Assembly: GCA_018398765.1 (NCBI GenBank)
Contig: JAHBMJ010002970.1
Location: 5,578-28,077 of the forward strand
Direction: 5' to 3'
Source of the DNA: Chromera velia
Taxonomy: Eukaryota > Sar > Chromeraceae
Length of the DNA stretch: 22,500 nt
Shown: piece after piece, positions 9,905 to 18,392 of the stretch
Numbering within the stretch: the first letter of the stretch is position 1
Layout: the number at the start of each line of letters is the position of its first letter
Translations under genes and position numbers: made by a program
Notes under the pieces: generated by a model
What the model saw: only the letters and a program-made list of their open reading frames with translations
Told to the model about the DNA's origin: nothing
Databases searched by the model: none

Positions 9905-9922
9905 TGGCAACAACCTAGCAAG
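9905..9922 (+). promoter_or_regulatory. Retrotransposon primer-binding site
   Basis: TGGCAACAACCTAGCAAG starts exactly where similarity to the 3' LTR stops. TGG immediately after the 5' LTR is the usual start of a tRNA-primed minus-strand site. I cannot assign the tRNA from memory. The gag ATG is only a few bases further on. Confidence 0.6.
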
Positions 9923-9925
9923 AGA

Positions 9926-11068
9926 ATGAGTGAGTCGGGATCTCCGTTTCCGGTTCTACAGAATGACCAGGTCTTCAAGCCCTGGTAGAATCAGTACGTA
10001 TCGAAAACAGAAGGGGCAGAAAAGCTCTTCGGTGCCTCTGATGAGAATATCACACAATGGCAGGCAAGCAGAATTTACTCGGCAACTCATAAGTATCCAA
10101 TTGTTGGAAAGTCTATCCAACATCTTTTCGATCAAAAGAATAACTCCCATAATACGACGTTCCGCAATGCTGGCACCCTTAAGATAGATTGAATCAAGTG
10201 CAGGGACGTCCTTTTAAAAAAAATCAAACAGCTCCTTGAAGAAACTGTAAAGGCCAAATCCAAAAAGAATGCGCGTGAATGGCGCATGCTTGTACATAAC
10301 GGCCGAGATTTCGCATCGTTTCAACTTCTTATCGACTTCTTCGAGGTACTGGAGAAGGAGATGAAGGACTCAAAGGGAGAGAAGGACGTTCCTGATTCTC
10401 TGAGAGGGGAAGCTGTATTTGCTTGTTTCTCCGCCTATAACCAGAGGATGTTGGGGACAGATTGGGATGAAGACGATCTGTCCAACTACGGGAAATTGAT
10501 TGCGGAGGCAAAGAAGCTCGCAGGCAAGACCCAAACCAACATCATCACAGAACCAGCAGGAGGTCCGCCTGCCTGGTAGACCGCTACCACTAACAACATC
10601 ACTCAGATGAAGAAAGCCGCAGTCGTTAAACAGGAGGCTGCCTTTATCGGTGGCGTTGCGTTCTCTCCGAGGGGAAGGAATAGAGGCAGAGGGCGGGGAA
10701 GAGGCAGTTCAGGGGCAGGTCGAGGAGGAGGTTATGGAGGGCAAGAGAGAGGCCAAGAAATGAACCCAAACGATTGCTTAAAGTGTGGCAGGGCAGAAGG
10801 GCATGGCCTAGAATAGTTTGAGAAGAATGATTGTCCGGGGAAGACGCATACGTGCGAGATCTGTATGAAATACGGACACAGGCCATGCGTATACAGGAAG
10901 AAAGGGGACACTGCAAACACCCCCCAAGCATCGACATCCAACTTCAGAGGCAGAGGACGCCCCCATTCACAGAGGGGACGTGGAGGGATGCAAGCTGCTC
11001 GAGGTGGTGGCCCCAGACGATTCGATGGCAAGGCAGCCTACTACGCTCAACATAAGAAGAATGGTTAA
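9926..11068 (+). pseudogene. gag: Copia gag (nucleocapsid) with four in-frame stops
   Basis: A single uninterrupted register of 381 codons runs from ATG at 9926 to TAA at 11066-11068. It is broken only by TAG at 9986, TGA at 10190, TAG at 10577 and TAG at 10814, with no frameshift. The first 215 or so residues are a charged, helical Gag-type region. They are followed by an Arg/Gly-rich nucleic-acid-binding stretch (SPRGRNRGRGRGRGSSGAGR), then two Cys/His clusters around residues 287-325, then a second RG-rich tail. The second cluster, CEICMKYGHRPC, has spacing C-x2-C-x4-H-x2-C, not the retroviral C-x2-C-x4-H-x4-C. The ATG lies 22 bases after the LTR, as in compact Copia elements. The product would package element RNA; as it stands only short fragments could be made. 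Confidence 0.8.
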
Positions 11069-11269
11069 GGGTGCACACCTGACCAATATGAGGTCAGCAG
11101 ACTTACGGGACATCGTTCCCAGTCGGGAAAAGGTTCTCAGAAGGCAGGCCACCTTCTTATATGTTTTCAAAATAATATGTGCATGTCTATGCTTCCTCAC
11201 TCATCTCCCTTTTCTCTGTTTCTCTGGCATTGGCAGGGTGCGGAGGGAGGAATTTGATAGACATCACAC

Positions 11270-12388
11270 ATGACATTTAGGATGAGGGATGGTGCGCCCC
11301 AACCATTCTTTGTCGACGTGAAAGAGCACCACGCCTGTATGGTGGACTCCATTGGAGACGACACGAGACCCCCAAACAAGTCAGTATCGGTCAGTCAACA
11401 CAGACCTGCTGCACGCCGTCGGATGCACATCGACTCATGCACCACGGCACCCATAGGATGGGAGAAAGAGCTGGGGGGAATGGTTATCTGGAGTAGGCTG
11501 TCTGACATGTCTTTTGGCCTTGCGCATAAGAAGGCAGAAAAGAAGATCCGAATCTCCCGTCTCGCAATGCTATGCATCGCACAGAAATGCAAAGTCAGAG
11601 GGGTAGGCTGGCAAGTCCTTTTTATCATGGTCTATTTGACGTACGACCCAGTGCCATATCTGATGAGACAGGATGATGCTGACTCAGAGGGGGAGACGAT
11701 TTTGCGGAAAGAGGGGAAGGAATCATATATGGTCATGAGGGATGCCAGGGGGTTCTTAGCGGAGATCCTCCTTGATAACCCAAGGGGAGACGGCCACACA
11801 ACAAACCTTCCATTCACAGATGTCATTGTTCCCCATACTGACGAAGTAGCAGCAGCAATGAGAGATGAAGGGAGCGTGTGAGCTGTGGGGTTGCGCACCA
11901 TCGGGTTTGAGAAACTGAGGGCAGAACACAGAAGATTCGGGCACATGGGCAGAGATATGCTAGAGCCCACACTAGCCTGCAGGGGGATGCAGGCAAGGAG
12001 TGAAGACTGGAAGAGGCTTGAGATAGAGTGCCGACTGTGTCCCCTCAAAAACGTAACCATCCCCACCCTAGCTCCAGTACCCACCCAACATGACGATGCG
12101 GATGGGCCCTTCGACATCATGCAGATTGATCACTGGTTTCCCAATGATGATGAGGTGGCAGGGCTTTATAAATGCTGCATGTGGGTGATTGATGAGTGGG
12201 GGGGACTTGACCTTGACTACCCCCTCAGGTCACGAAACCAGTCCGTCGAGGGGTTCAAAGAGCATATCGACTTTGTTAAGTCGTTTGGGGGAGTACAATT
12301 CCAAAAGGAAGGGCTAAAGGCAGTAGCAGCACGCATCCGTTGTGACGATGCACCTAAATTCCGAGGGGGGGAGTTTGGAGGGGAATAA
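11270..12388 (+). pseudogene. pol: Copia protease remnant and integrase N-terminal half
   Basis: One register from 11270 to TAA at 12386-12388, crossed by a TGA at 11879. Early on, MHIDSCTT sits where Copia proteases carry the active-site Asp-Ser-Gly, with Gly replaced by Cys; I treat this as a probable protease remnant. After the TGA comes an integrase zinc finger, H-x4-H (HRRFGH) followed by C-x2-C (CRLC). Then comes the catalytic core, with the first Asp in MQIDHWF and a candidate second Asp in RCDDAPKFRGGEF. The order protease, then integrase, follows directly on gag. The TAA after EFGGE falls just before the third catalytic acidic residue is expected, and the frame then shifts. Confidence 0.72.
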
Positions 12389-12393
12389 GATTT

Positions 12394-12831
12394 TTGGACC
12401 ATCCATCCGGAATTAAAGGAGCTCTGGGTTTTGTGGAGGGGAAAAACACGCATACAAGAGCAGAGCTTGGTGCCTTCTGGGCTGAATGGAAGCGCCGGTT
12501 TGGTTTATGCCTCAAATCCCTCTGGGGTCATATGGCCAGAGGGATCAGCATCATCAGAGCTAAGACATACAGCAAGGTGCTTTGCACCTCCCAATGGAAG
12601 AAAACCTTCGGCTCTGACCTTCTCTACCATTTTCTCTGCAAAGATATGGGTATGTTGCGAACTGCAAAGAGTGGAATCGAACTTCTAGGCAACGAGGCTG
12701 TGTGGCTCTATGAGAAGAACAAAGACCTTGCTGTCGTGACTCGAAAGCAACCAAACCGTGATATGTGGGACATCATTCACACGTATCCCCATTACGTCAA
12801 GCCAGTGAAGAGGGGTATTGTGGCATGTTAG
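12394..12831 (+). pseudogene. pol: Copia integrase C-terminal part, frameshifted
   Basis: Continues the integrase in a different frame from the upstream part. GKNTHTRAELGAFWAEWKRR occupies the position of the third catalytic Glu and the helix after it (NG-x-x-E in other Copia integrases). Near 12515-12545 a second shift is likely, because the expected Leu-Pro-x-x-x-Trp-Pro-Glu-like sense (GVIWPEG) is found in a neighbouring frame and then returns. The stop is TAG at about 12829. The rest is linker sequence of no assignable function. Confidence 0.55.
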
Positions 12832-13231
12832 GGGGGGCCTGAGTGGGTCCCCAAGAATAACGAATCGCAACAGCAGCAGCCCTACGCCATTTCCCCTTCT
12901 TTTGAAGAGTCCTCCCAGAATGATATCCTTTCCACCCCCCCTGTCTAAGGTCCTGGAGCTAGATGCATCTAATGAGGGGGTGCATGGTCACGCCTCCAGT
13001 AGGGGGGTGCAGCAAGCTGATGGACAGGCAGCAGACTGAGTCCCAAAGCAGCATAGGGCTGATGTGCCACCACCTTCACAGGAATGCTACATAGTTATCC
13101 TTATGCAGGGAAGGAATAACTAGCTGGTCCCCATGGCTATGACTGGAAAGGCATTTAAACGGACCGTTCCCGTCTCCTCACTATCAAAGCAGCTAGATGG
13201 CACCTAAAATTTTTTTAGCATCTCCTCAAAT

Positions 13232-14404
13232 GTGCGTAAAGCAGATGTGCTGCATTATTTCGAGATTATGGGGGGTCGCATTCCTTCTGCAATCGAAGCA
13301 CAGATCTCACCCCCTTTCCCATTGCAGGCGGGGGGGTGTATGAACAATCAAGCACCTGCTCAAGGAGAGGGAGATGGAGACAGAGAGGGAAGGGACGAGT
13401 TACCTGATGGGAGAGACCACGAACCGAAACACAGTGATGATGAGGATTCTCTCTTCAAAGAGAACTTCCTTGCACCCAATGCCCTGACAGGAGGGCAGTT
13501 GGGTGAAAACAACAAACAGGCACAGGATGGGGGGCCTCTGGGGGCAGACCTTGGAGATGAGCCTCCTGCAGACAACGTCTTCTTTCTTGCTACTCCCCAT
13601 GACTGCTTCTACCTAGGACCAGACCCCAAACATCCTCTCACAGTCCCTGACGACTTTAAGGAGGGATCCACATAAACCTCTACGCTCCCGGAAGAGGTCG
13701 AAAGGGGAGACTTCGATGAGGCATACAGAGATGAGTAGCTGAAAAACATTGTAGATAAGAGGGTTTTGGGTAGGGTGGTCGATAGAAAGGAAGTGGACTC
13801 TGTCATGCGCATGGGTTGGAGACTCACTTGGAAAGAGAAAGAAACCAAGCAGGCAAAGAAAGAAAAGGAAGAGAACAGGCAGAAGGAAGGGAAGGCAGGA
13901 ATTGATCGGCAGTCAGGACGATAGGGAGACGGTTCTCAGGGAGACAGAAAGGCGCAGCAGCCTCACAAGTACAAGGGCAGGAAAGGAAGGATAAAAGAGA
14001 ATGAACCGAGACAGGCAAGGCCAGAGAACAGAAAGCCAAAAGCAAGATGCTTCGGAAAGGGTTTCACAGATAAAAGAGCGGTTGACACTTATGTGGAAAC
14101 ACCTTCTGTCTAGGCAATTCTTATGTTCTGTATTCTCTCTTTAACTTTCTGTCTCTCTCGTTTTGCGGGGGACATCTCTGGAGCATTCCTCACTGCCCCT
14201 GACAAGAATGAGAAAAGAGCCGCAGTCATCATTTCCGATTGGCTGCCGCACATTCAAGCCAAGAACCCATACAAAGACATGAACGACAGGGACTATGAGA
14301 CCCTCAGAAAAGCAGCCCTCGAAATCAAGCTGGGAGAGCTTCGATTGGTGCCATTACATGGAAAAAGGACTCTACGGGATGCCCTGCTTAGGCAACATCT
14401 TTGA
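13232..14404 (+). pseudogene. pol: Copia linker and reverse transcriptase N-terminal half
   Basis: One register runs to 14404 through TAA at 13673, and TAG at 13736, 13922 and 14111. The first third is an acidic, low-complexity linker typical of the integrase-RT junction. From about 13735 the Copia RT pattern begins: LKNIVDKRVLGRVVDRKEVD, GWRLTWKEKE, ARCFGKGFTDKR, ending with GDISGAFLTAPDK, where the Asp of DISGAF is the first catalytic residue. The Lys/Glu/Gln-rich stretch at about 13840-14030 is longer than usual between these blocks and looks like an expanded insert. The frame is lost near 14340. Confidence 0.78.
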
Positions 14405-14867
14405 CAAAAGCCTTACAGGATTCCAGGGTGAGGCAGGATACGAACGAGTAGAAACAGAGGTGGCAGTTAAAAGAGGTGAGGCAGGTGAGCCCGCTGTAGA
14501 TATCCAAATCAATTGGATTGATGATGTATTCGGGGCAAGGAGGGGTAGGAAAGAGACCGCAGAAGAAATTGTATTCCTGAGAAGCAGGTTTAAATGGGGA
14601 TACCTCTCCGAACTTCTCTCTGATACCAGCATTAAGTATGCCGGCATGGACTTCTCTTTCTTCAATAAGACAGTGGAGGTGTCTCAGAACTCATACAGTA
14701 GGGGGGTCAACACAGATGCCCTTTGGAGAACGATCGGAGAAAAGAGAAAGAAAGGGGAAGTGAAAGCTACAGAACTCAAACCCGTAACCAAAATGGAGAA
14801 GGAGGTGGGATTGAAGCCGCTCATACGGAATATCAATGGTGTGTTGCATTGGATGGTGCGCATATGA
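14295..14867 (+). pseudogene. pol: Copia reverse transcriptase C-terminal half
   Basis: Sense resumes here in another frame (shift at about 14340-14375). Copia RT landmarks follow in order: KGLYGMPCLGNIFDKSLTGF (the K-A-L-Y-G-L block of other elements), then INWIDDVFG at about 14508-14534. Its WIDD stands for the Y-V-D-D catalytic box, with both aspartates intact. Next come KYAGMDFSF (thumb-side L-G-x-E/D block) and QNSYSRGV. The frame ends at a stop after MVRI near 14865, where the polymerase normally passes into the connection and RNase H. Confidence 0.78.
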
Positions 14868-14869
14868 TT

Positions 14870-15089
14870 CTCCAGACGTGTCTAGGCAGATAAGCTCAGT
14901 TACCACTCCCTAGGCCACTCCACCCGACCATGCAGAAGAGTTGTCAGAGCAACAGTCAGGGTCCTAGAAATGCTGAAGGAAAAGAGAGAGCCAATCCGAC
15001 TGCGGGCACTGAAACGATTCAAGAGAGCCATGCTAGCTGTGCTAGGTGACAGCTCCTACTCCCGAACGACCTACAGTAGGCGTAAGGAG
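14870..15089 (+). pseudogene. pol: Copia RT-RNase H connection and start of RNase H
   Basis: Too broken to form a long frame. Sense can be followed through RRVVRATVRVLEMLKEKREP (the a-x-R-v-L-x-Y-L-k segment of Copia) to LGDSSYSRTTYSRRK. The last fits the start of the RNase H fold, with its first catalytic Asp in GDSSY. The remainder of RNase H lies at 15426-15837, after an interruption. Confidence 0.5.
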
Positions 15090-15425
15090 GTAACTCCTCT
15101 TCTCTTAAGTGAGCGCACTTAGTTAGGTTAGATCTCTACTACAGAAAGTCTGTCACTTCAAGGTTCACTTCCAAACTGCTTCTAGAAGCTTTGCAAGCAA
15201 CTGTTGTTTACTCAATCCAGGCTATACGCAGCTAATTGAATTAATTCCATTTTATTTCTATTTTATTTAATTCTCTTCTAATACAGACTGGCATGGCGGC
15301 GCCTCCATGAGCCTGCGTGCGTGTGTTGGTCTCTGAGCTGCGGGCGTCCCGTGCGGCGGCGGTGCGCGTTAGTTCGGCTCACCCCGGGATTGGCCGGTCC
15401 CGTGGCTCGCCTCACTATATTACGG
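15090..15425. other. Probable insertion within the RNase H region
   Basis: RNase H sense stops after SRRK at about 15088 and resumes with GWLIFLVEEG at about 15435. The 335 bases between have no coding sense. The left part is AT-rich and the right part (15285-15415) is strongly GC-rich, both unlike the element around them. I could not identify a target duplication or terminal repeats with confidence, so boundaries are approximate. Confidence 0.4.
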
Positions 15426-15837
15426 TGGAAGGTTGGGTTGGCTGATATTCTTGGTTGAAGAAGGATAGACTCCAGAGACAGCAATGCAGGAAGCCAACCC
15501 GTAGCAGAACATCATAGCATGGCAGACTGAACGCCACAACCACAAACATAGGAGTAGCATAGCAGTAGAAGCAACTAGCTTCGAAAGCATCATCAAACAT
15601 CTTTCCCGTTTGAAGATACTCGCAACCCACCTGTAGGGTCAGGAACCGAAAGTACAATTCTTTACTGATTGCAACCCGTCTTTTGAACAGTTGGGGACGG
15701 GCATAGCAGCAGACGGTACTTCACAGGGGATGCTTGATTTCATCATACAGGAACTCGGACGGACCAGAAGGTCAGTGACTTGGTGGCACTGCAGGAGAGA
15801 AGTCCAGATGACCAACGCGCTGACTAAGCCGTGTTAG
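15426..15837 (+). pseudogene. pol: Copia RNase H C-terminal part
   Basis: One register from about 15432 to TAG at 15835, crossed by TAG at 15466, 15502 and 15634. It reads GWLIFLVEEG, then IIAWQTERHNHKHRSSIAVE (the W-x-S-k-k-Q and R-S-S-x-x-A-E block with the catalytic Glu). After that comes VQFFTDCNPSFEQL, with the catalytic Asp in TDCN, and finally WWHCRREVQMTNALTKPC. The closing NALTK is the hallmark end of Copia polyproteins (other elements have A-D-x-L-T-K). About 95 bases separate it from the 3' LTR. Confidence 0.75.
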
Positions 15838-15914
15838 CCTGGAAAGGAATTTTCATGAGCAGAGAAGAACAAATGACAGAACAAGGATGACAGAAAAAAG
15901 ACATAGATCTTTGC

Positions 15915-15926
15915 AAGATGGGGGGA
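15915..15926 (+). promoter_or_regulatory. Polypurine tract of the retrotransposon
   Basis: AAGATGGGGGGA ends about six bases before the 3' LTR and is the best candidate for plus-strand priming. One T interrupts it. Confidence 0.5.
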
Positions 15927-15931
15927 TATTA

Positions 15932-16237
15932 AGCAGAACGTGCAAGCGGGCCGGCACTGGCCAACCGGTCCCGCCACACAGCGCGCCTCCAGAGAGCCAT
16001 GACCGAGCACGTACGCATCTTGCAAATCAATGTATGCAAAATTAATTGCATATACGTAAATGCATGTAAATAGTAATTCGGCGATACAGAATGATGGAGT
16101 CAGATAAGTCAGAGACTTGATTGATGGTTGGAAGTGAAGTAGCCTTACTTCACACACCTTCTGAAAACGAACACCTATAAGTGCTGTGTGCGCTCACGGG
16201 CAAAGGCGCCCCTAGACAAGCAGTGTCTAGCTCTTTC
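15932..16237 (+). repeat. 3' LTR
   Basis: Full 306-bp LTR. It is colinear with 6154-6438 plus 9884-9904 with nine substitutions and no indels. Near its right end CTAGACA-AGCAG-TGTCTAG (16212-16230) forms a perfect 7-bp stem. It ends CTCTTTC where the 5' copy meets the primer-binding site, then continues into TTC microsatellite. Confidence 0.9.
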
Positions 16238-16361
16238 TTTCTTTTTCTTTTTTTTCTTCTTCTTTTTCTTTTTCTTCTTCTTCTTCTTCTTTTTCTTCTT
16301 TTTCTTCTTCTTTTTTTTCTTCTTTTTCTTCTTCTTTTTCTTCTTCTTCTTCTTCTTCTTC
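16238..16361. repeat. TTC/TTTTTC microsatellite (right flank of the retrotransposon)
   Basis: Irregular (TTC)n with T runs directly after the 3' LTR, the counterpart of 5935-6153. The Phe/Leu and Arg/Lys frames across it are repeat artefacts. Confidence 0.9.
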
Positions 16362-16369
16362 TCAATGGA

Positions 16370-17000
16370 ACAGATAGACAGACCATATGTTTCTTCTTCT
16401 CCCTTCGAAACAGACAGACTATATGTTTCGCCCAAACAGACAGACAGACAAACAGACAAACCTACAGACAAACAATATCGACTTTTCTTTCGATCCTTTT
16501 TCTCTTCCGTTCTTTCAGACAGACAGACAGACAGACAGACTGACAGACAGACGGGCAGACAGACGGACAGACAATACTATATGTTTCGGACAGACAGACA
16601 GATAGACAGATAGACTGCATGCTTCTTCTTCTCCCTCCTTTTTTTCATGTGCACAACAGACAAAAAGGAAGAAAGAACAAAGACCAACGTGCGCAGGGGG
16701 ACCGAAAGGTGAGAGACAGAGAGATCGACAAATGTAAGACGGATAGTCAAACGGACAAGTCGACGAAATAAGGAGACAAAGCGATAGATAGATCCAGCGA
16801 TAAATTAAGTCACTGACAGGCAAGGGCTGGTAGAAAATGCTCACTGGGGGACAAAAAGGCATTTAGAGGCGACCCGTATGCATGCAGACAGAAGGCTTCG
16901 GGACTCGCCATATCTGCATGAGGAAAGCACAGGCTCAGGCTTAGTAGGCAGGCAGACGAACACAGACAGACACAGTCAGGCACTCACCCAGACAGCTCGA
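16370..17000. repeat. CAGA-rich repeat field
   Basis: Dense CAGA/CAGACAGA arrays at about 16370-16460, 16518-16570 and 16588-16615 fade into scattered CAGA words as far as about 17000. The phrase ATATGTTTC recurs at about 16386, 16421 and 16569 between arrays (and again at 17160), suggesting a higher-order repeat. No gene. Confidence 0.8.
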
Positions 17001-17289
17001 GCTGGTAAGTGCTCTTTCATACCCACCCAGTCATGTCATTCAAGCCCATAGTTTTACCCAAGACAAGCATACGCAGCAAAACGAGCTGTGTATGCACGTG
17101 CAGAAAGTGCGAAACCAAAGATAGTAAAATACAGAAACAGACACGGATACAGACAGACTATATGTTTCTTTAAAGAAATATTCACGTACACATATGTCTG
17201 TTCGTGCACCTAACAATGACACCTGTACCTTACCTTTTGTTCATTGATTCTGTGTACTAGATAAGCCTTTCAGCCTTCCTGCATGTTTC
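17001..17289. other. Downstream flank of the macro-domain gene, no gene seen
   Basis: Includes the presumed 3' untranslated region of the minus-strand gene. I see no second gene or RNA structure. Confidence 0.5.
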
Positions 17290-17868
17290 TCACTTCGTCT
17301 TTCCGGGCCCCTCCATGAATTCTTTGGCCACACTCGCCATATCCCTCACCACCGCCTCTTCATCAGGACAGCCCAGGAAAGTGCCTAAGCCAGGCATGAG
17401 AACTGTCTGAATGGGGGCATGTGTTCCCTCCCCGTCGCCCCTTCCTCGCTCCCCCCCTCCCATCCCTTGGTTGTACTCATAGACGGCAGATAGGGCACCT
17501 CTAGTGGCATCTCTGGCAGAATTACGGTGGCGTGGAAATGCAGCACAGTAAACAACACACCTCGGCCCATTACCGTCTCTCTCCACAACAAACGCGTCGC
17601 CCACTGTTGTTTCCCCGTCGTGCTCTCTCTGTATCCGTGCAGCTGCCTCAGCATGCCACTCGCCTCCATAGAGCTTCACCAGAGTCTGCTCAAAGTTTCC
17701 TGCAAGAATGCCAACCGTGTTGCAGGGTGACACAACGCAATCGAACTCCTCACTGAACTCCTCCAAACGGCCTTCGAAAACCTCCACCCCCTCGCCCTGA
17801 AGACCTGCGAAGGCCGCACGGGCAGCCGACGCAAAGGAAGGTGACGAGTCAATAATCACGATTCGCAT
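17290..17868 (-). CDS. Macro-domain (ADP-ribose-binding fold) protein
   Basis: A 192-residue intronless frame. The ATG at 17868 is the first in frame after an upstream stop, and the gene ends with TGA. The whole protein is one macro domain. It has an N-terminal strand (MRIVIIDSS), then DCVVSPCNTVGILAG at residues 43-57, where macro proteins have the V-S-P-A-N-x-x-G ligand loop with the conserved Asn. VGDAF follows at about 88-92, then an Ala-Phe-Pro-Arg segment with N-S-A-R-D-A-T-R-G-A-L helix, and the second loop VLMPGLGTFLGCP near 155-167. It most resembles the short single-domain phage- or bacterial-like branch. Such proteins bind or hydrolyse ADP-ribose derivatives; which one applies here is not visible. 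The usual Gly-Gly after the first loop is replaced by Ala-Gly-Asn-Phe, so hydrolase activity is uncertain. No targeting peptide is apparent. A Gly-rich insert at about 134-148 (MGGGERGRGDGE) looks like a surface loop. Confidence 0.85.
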   Translation of the reverse strand: MRIVIIDSSPSFASAARAAFAGLQGEGVEVFEGRLEEFSEEFDCVVSPCNTVGILAGNFEQTLVKLYGGEWHAEAAARIQREHDGETTVGDAFVVERDGNGPRCVVYCAAFPRHRNSARDATRGALSAVYEYNQGMGGGERGRGDGEGTHAPIQTVLMPGLGTFLGCPDEEAVVRDMASVAKEFMEGPGKTK

Positions 17869-18180
17869 CGGACTAGGGAGATTCTTGGTATGTTCCCAAG
17901 AAGAATCAAGACTGTGCAGATCGAGAGGACGCGCTCAGTTTACTTTGAAGATTGACGTCGTCCAAGCAACACTATCGCAAGGAGCAAAATTGTCTATCGA
18001 CTTCAAAGATGCCGATTTTTCACCTCTTACGAACATTAAGGGACGCTGTTCATAGACAGGCTTTTGTGCGTGCGGTCAGTCTCATCATTCTCGCCAAGGA
18101 GTCATTCCATTATTCTCGCCAACTTCACTGCTTGTGTTATCTTGTGTTGCATGCACCGCGTGTTGTTTGACGTGAAACAC
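17869..18180. promoter_or_regulatory. Intergenic, upstream of the macro-domain gene
   Basis: Presumed 5' region of the minus-strand gene. An open frame on the plus strand (17952-18170) has no family signal and is probably not a gene. I see no TATA-like box I would defend. Confidence 0.35.
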
Positions 18181-18392
18181 CCCGGCGCCCCGGCGCGCGC
18201 GCGCGGCGGCGCACCAGTTAATTAATTCCAACAATTATTAATTAATTAATTAAGCTAGCATGCATGCATGGGCGCGCCGCCTCACTTAATTCAACAGCTG
18301 TGCACAGCTGCGCGCCGCCACACGAACCCGCGTTCAATTAATTTTCGAGCGATCGATCCGCGAGCCGGCCATAGCCGGCCGGCTTTCACATT
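18181..18392. other. Palindrome-dense island between divergent genes
   Basis: Within about 210 bp nearly every base belongs to a short palindrome: GGCGCC, GCGCGCGCGC, TTAATTAATTAA, GCTAGC, GCATGCATGC, GGCGCGCC, CAGCTGTGCACAGCTG (16-bp perfect), AATTAATT, GATCGATC, AGCCGGCCGGCT. Blocks alternate between pure GC and pure AT. It is not a tandem repeat and encodes nothing. It resembles a cloning polylinker in word content, but is far longer, and its palindromes run into each other and repeat (TTAATTAA, GGCGCG), so a natural origin is more likely. Confidence 0.7.

Larger units (their letters stand above)
6154..16237 (+). mobile_element. Degenerate Ty1/Copia-type LTR retrotransposon, interrupted by a DNA transposon
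   Basis: Two 306-bp LTRs bound an internal region of about 6 kb carrying, in order, gag with Cys/His knuckles, a protease remnant, an integrase HHCC finger and core, reverse transcriptase and RNase H. Integrase before reverse transcriptase defines the Copia order. A TGG-type primer-binding site directly follows the 5' LTR at 9905, and a G-rich purine tract precedes the 3' LTR. Without the 3441-bp DNA element and its 4-bp duplication the transposon is about 6.64 kb, a normal Copia size. Nearly every domain is recognisable, but about twelve in-frame stops and at least two frameshifts make it incapable of producing its proteins. Target duplication cannot be read because both flanks are TTC microsatellite. 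Confidence 0.92.

Noticed and set aside
15278-15484. GC-rich segment as an rRNA fragment
   Set aside because: No rRNA landmark that I recognise; treated as part of an undefined insertion.
9926-15837. Ciliate-like genetic code (TAG/TAA as Gln) as the explanation for in-frame stops
   Set aside because: Frameshifts and missing motifs show the element is decayed, and two of the stops are TGA. The macro-domain gene ends with TGA, so it does not by itself exclude recoding; kept only as a low-probability alternative.
18181-18392. Cloning-vector polylinker contamination
   Set aside because: It is too long, the palindromes repeat and overlap in ways a polylinker does not, and flanking DNA looks continuous with the genes. 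A vector search would settle it.
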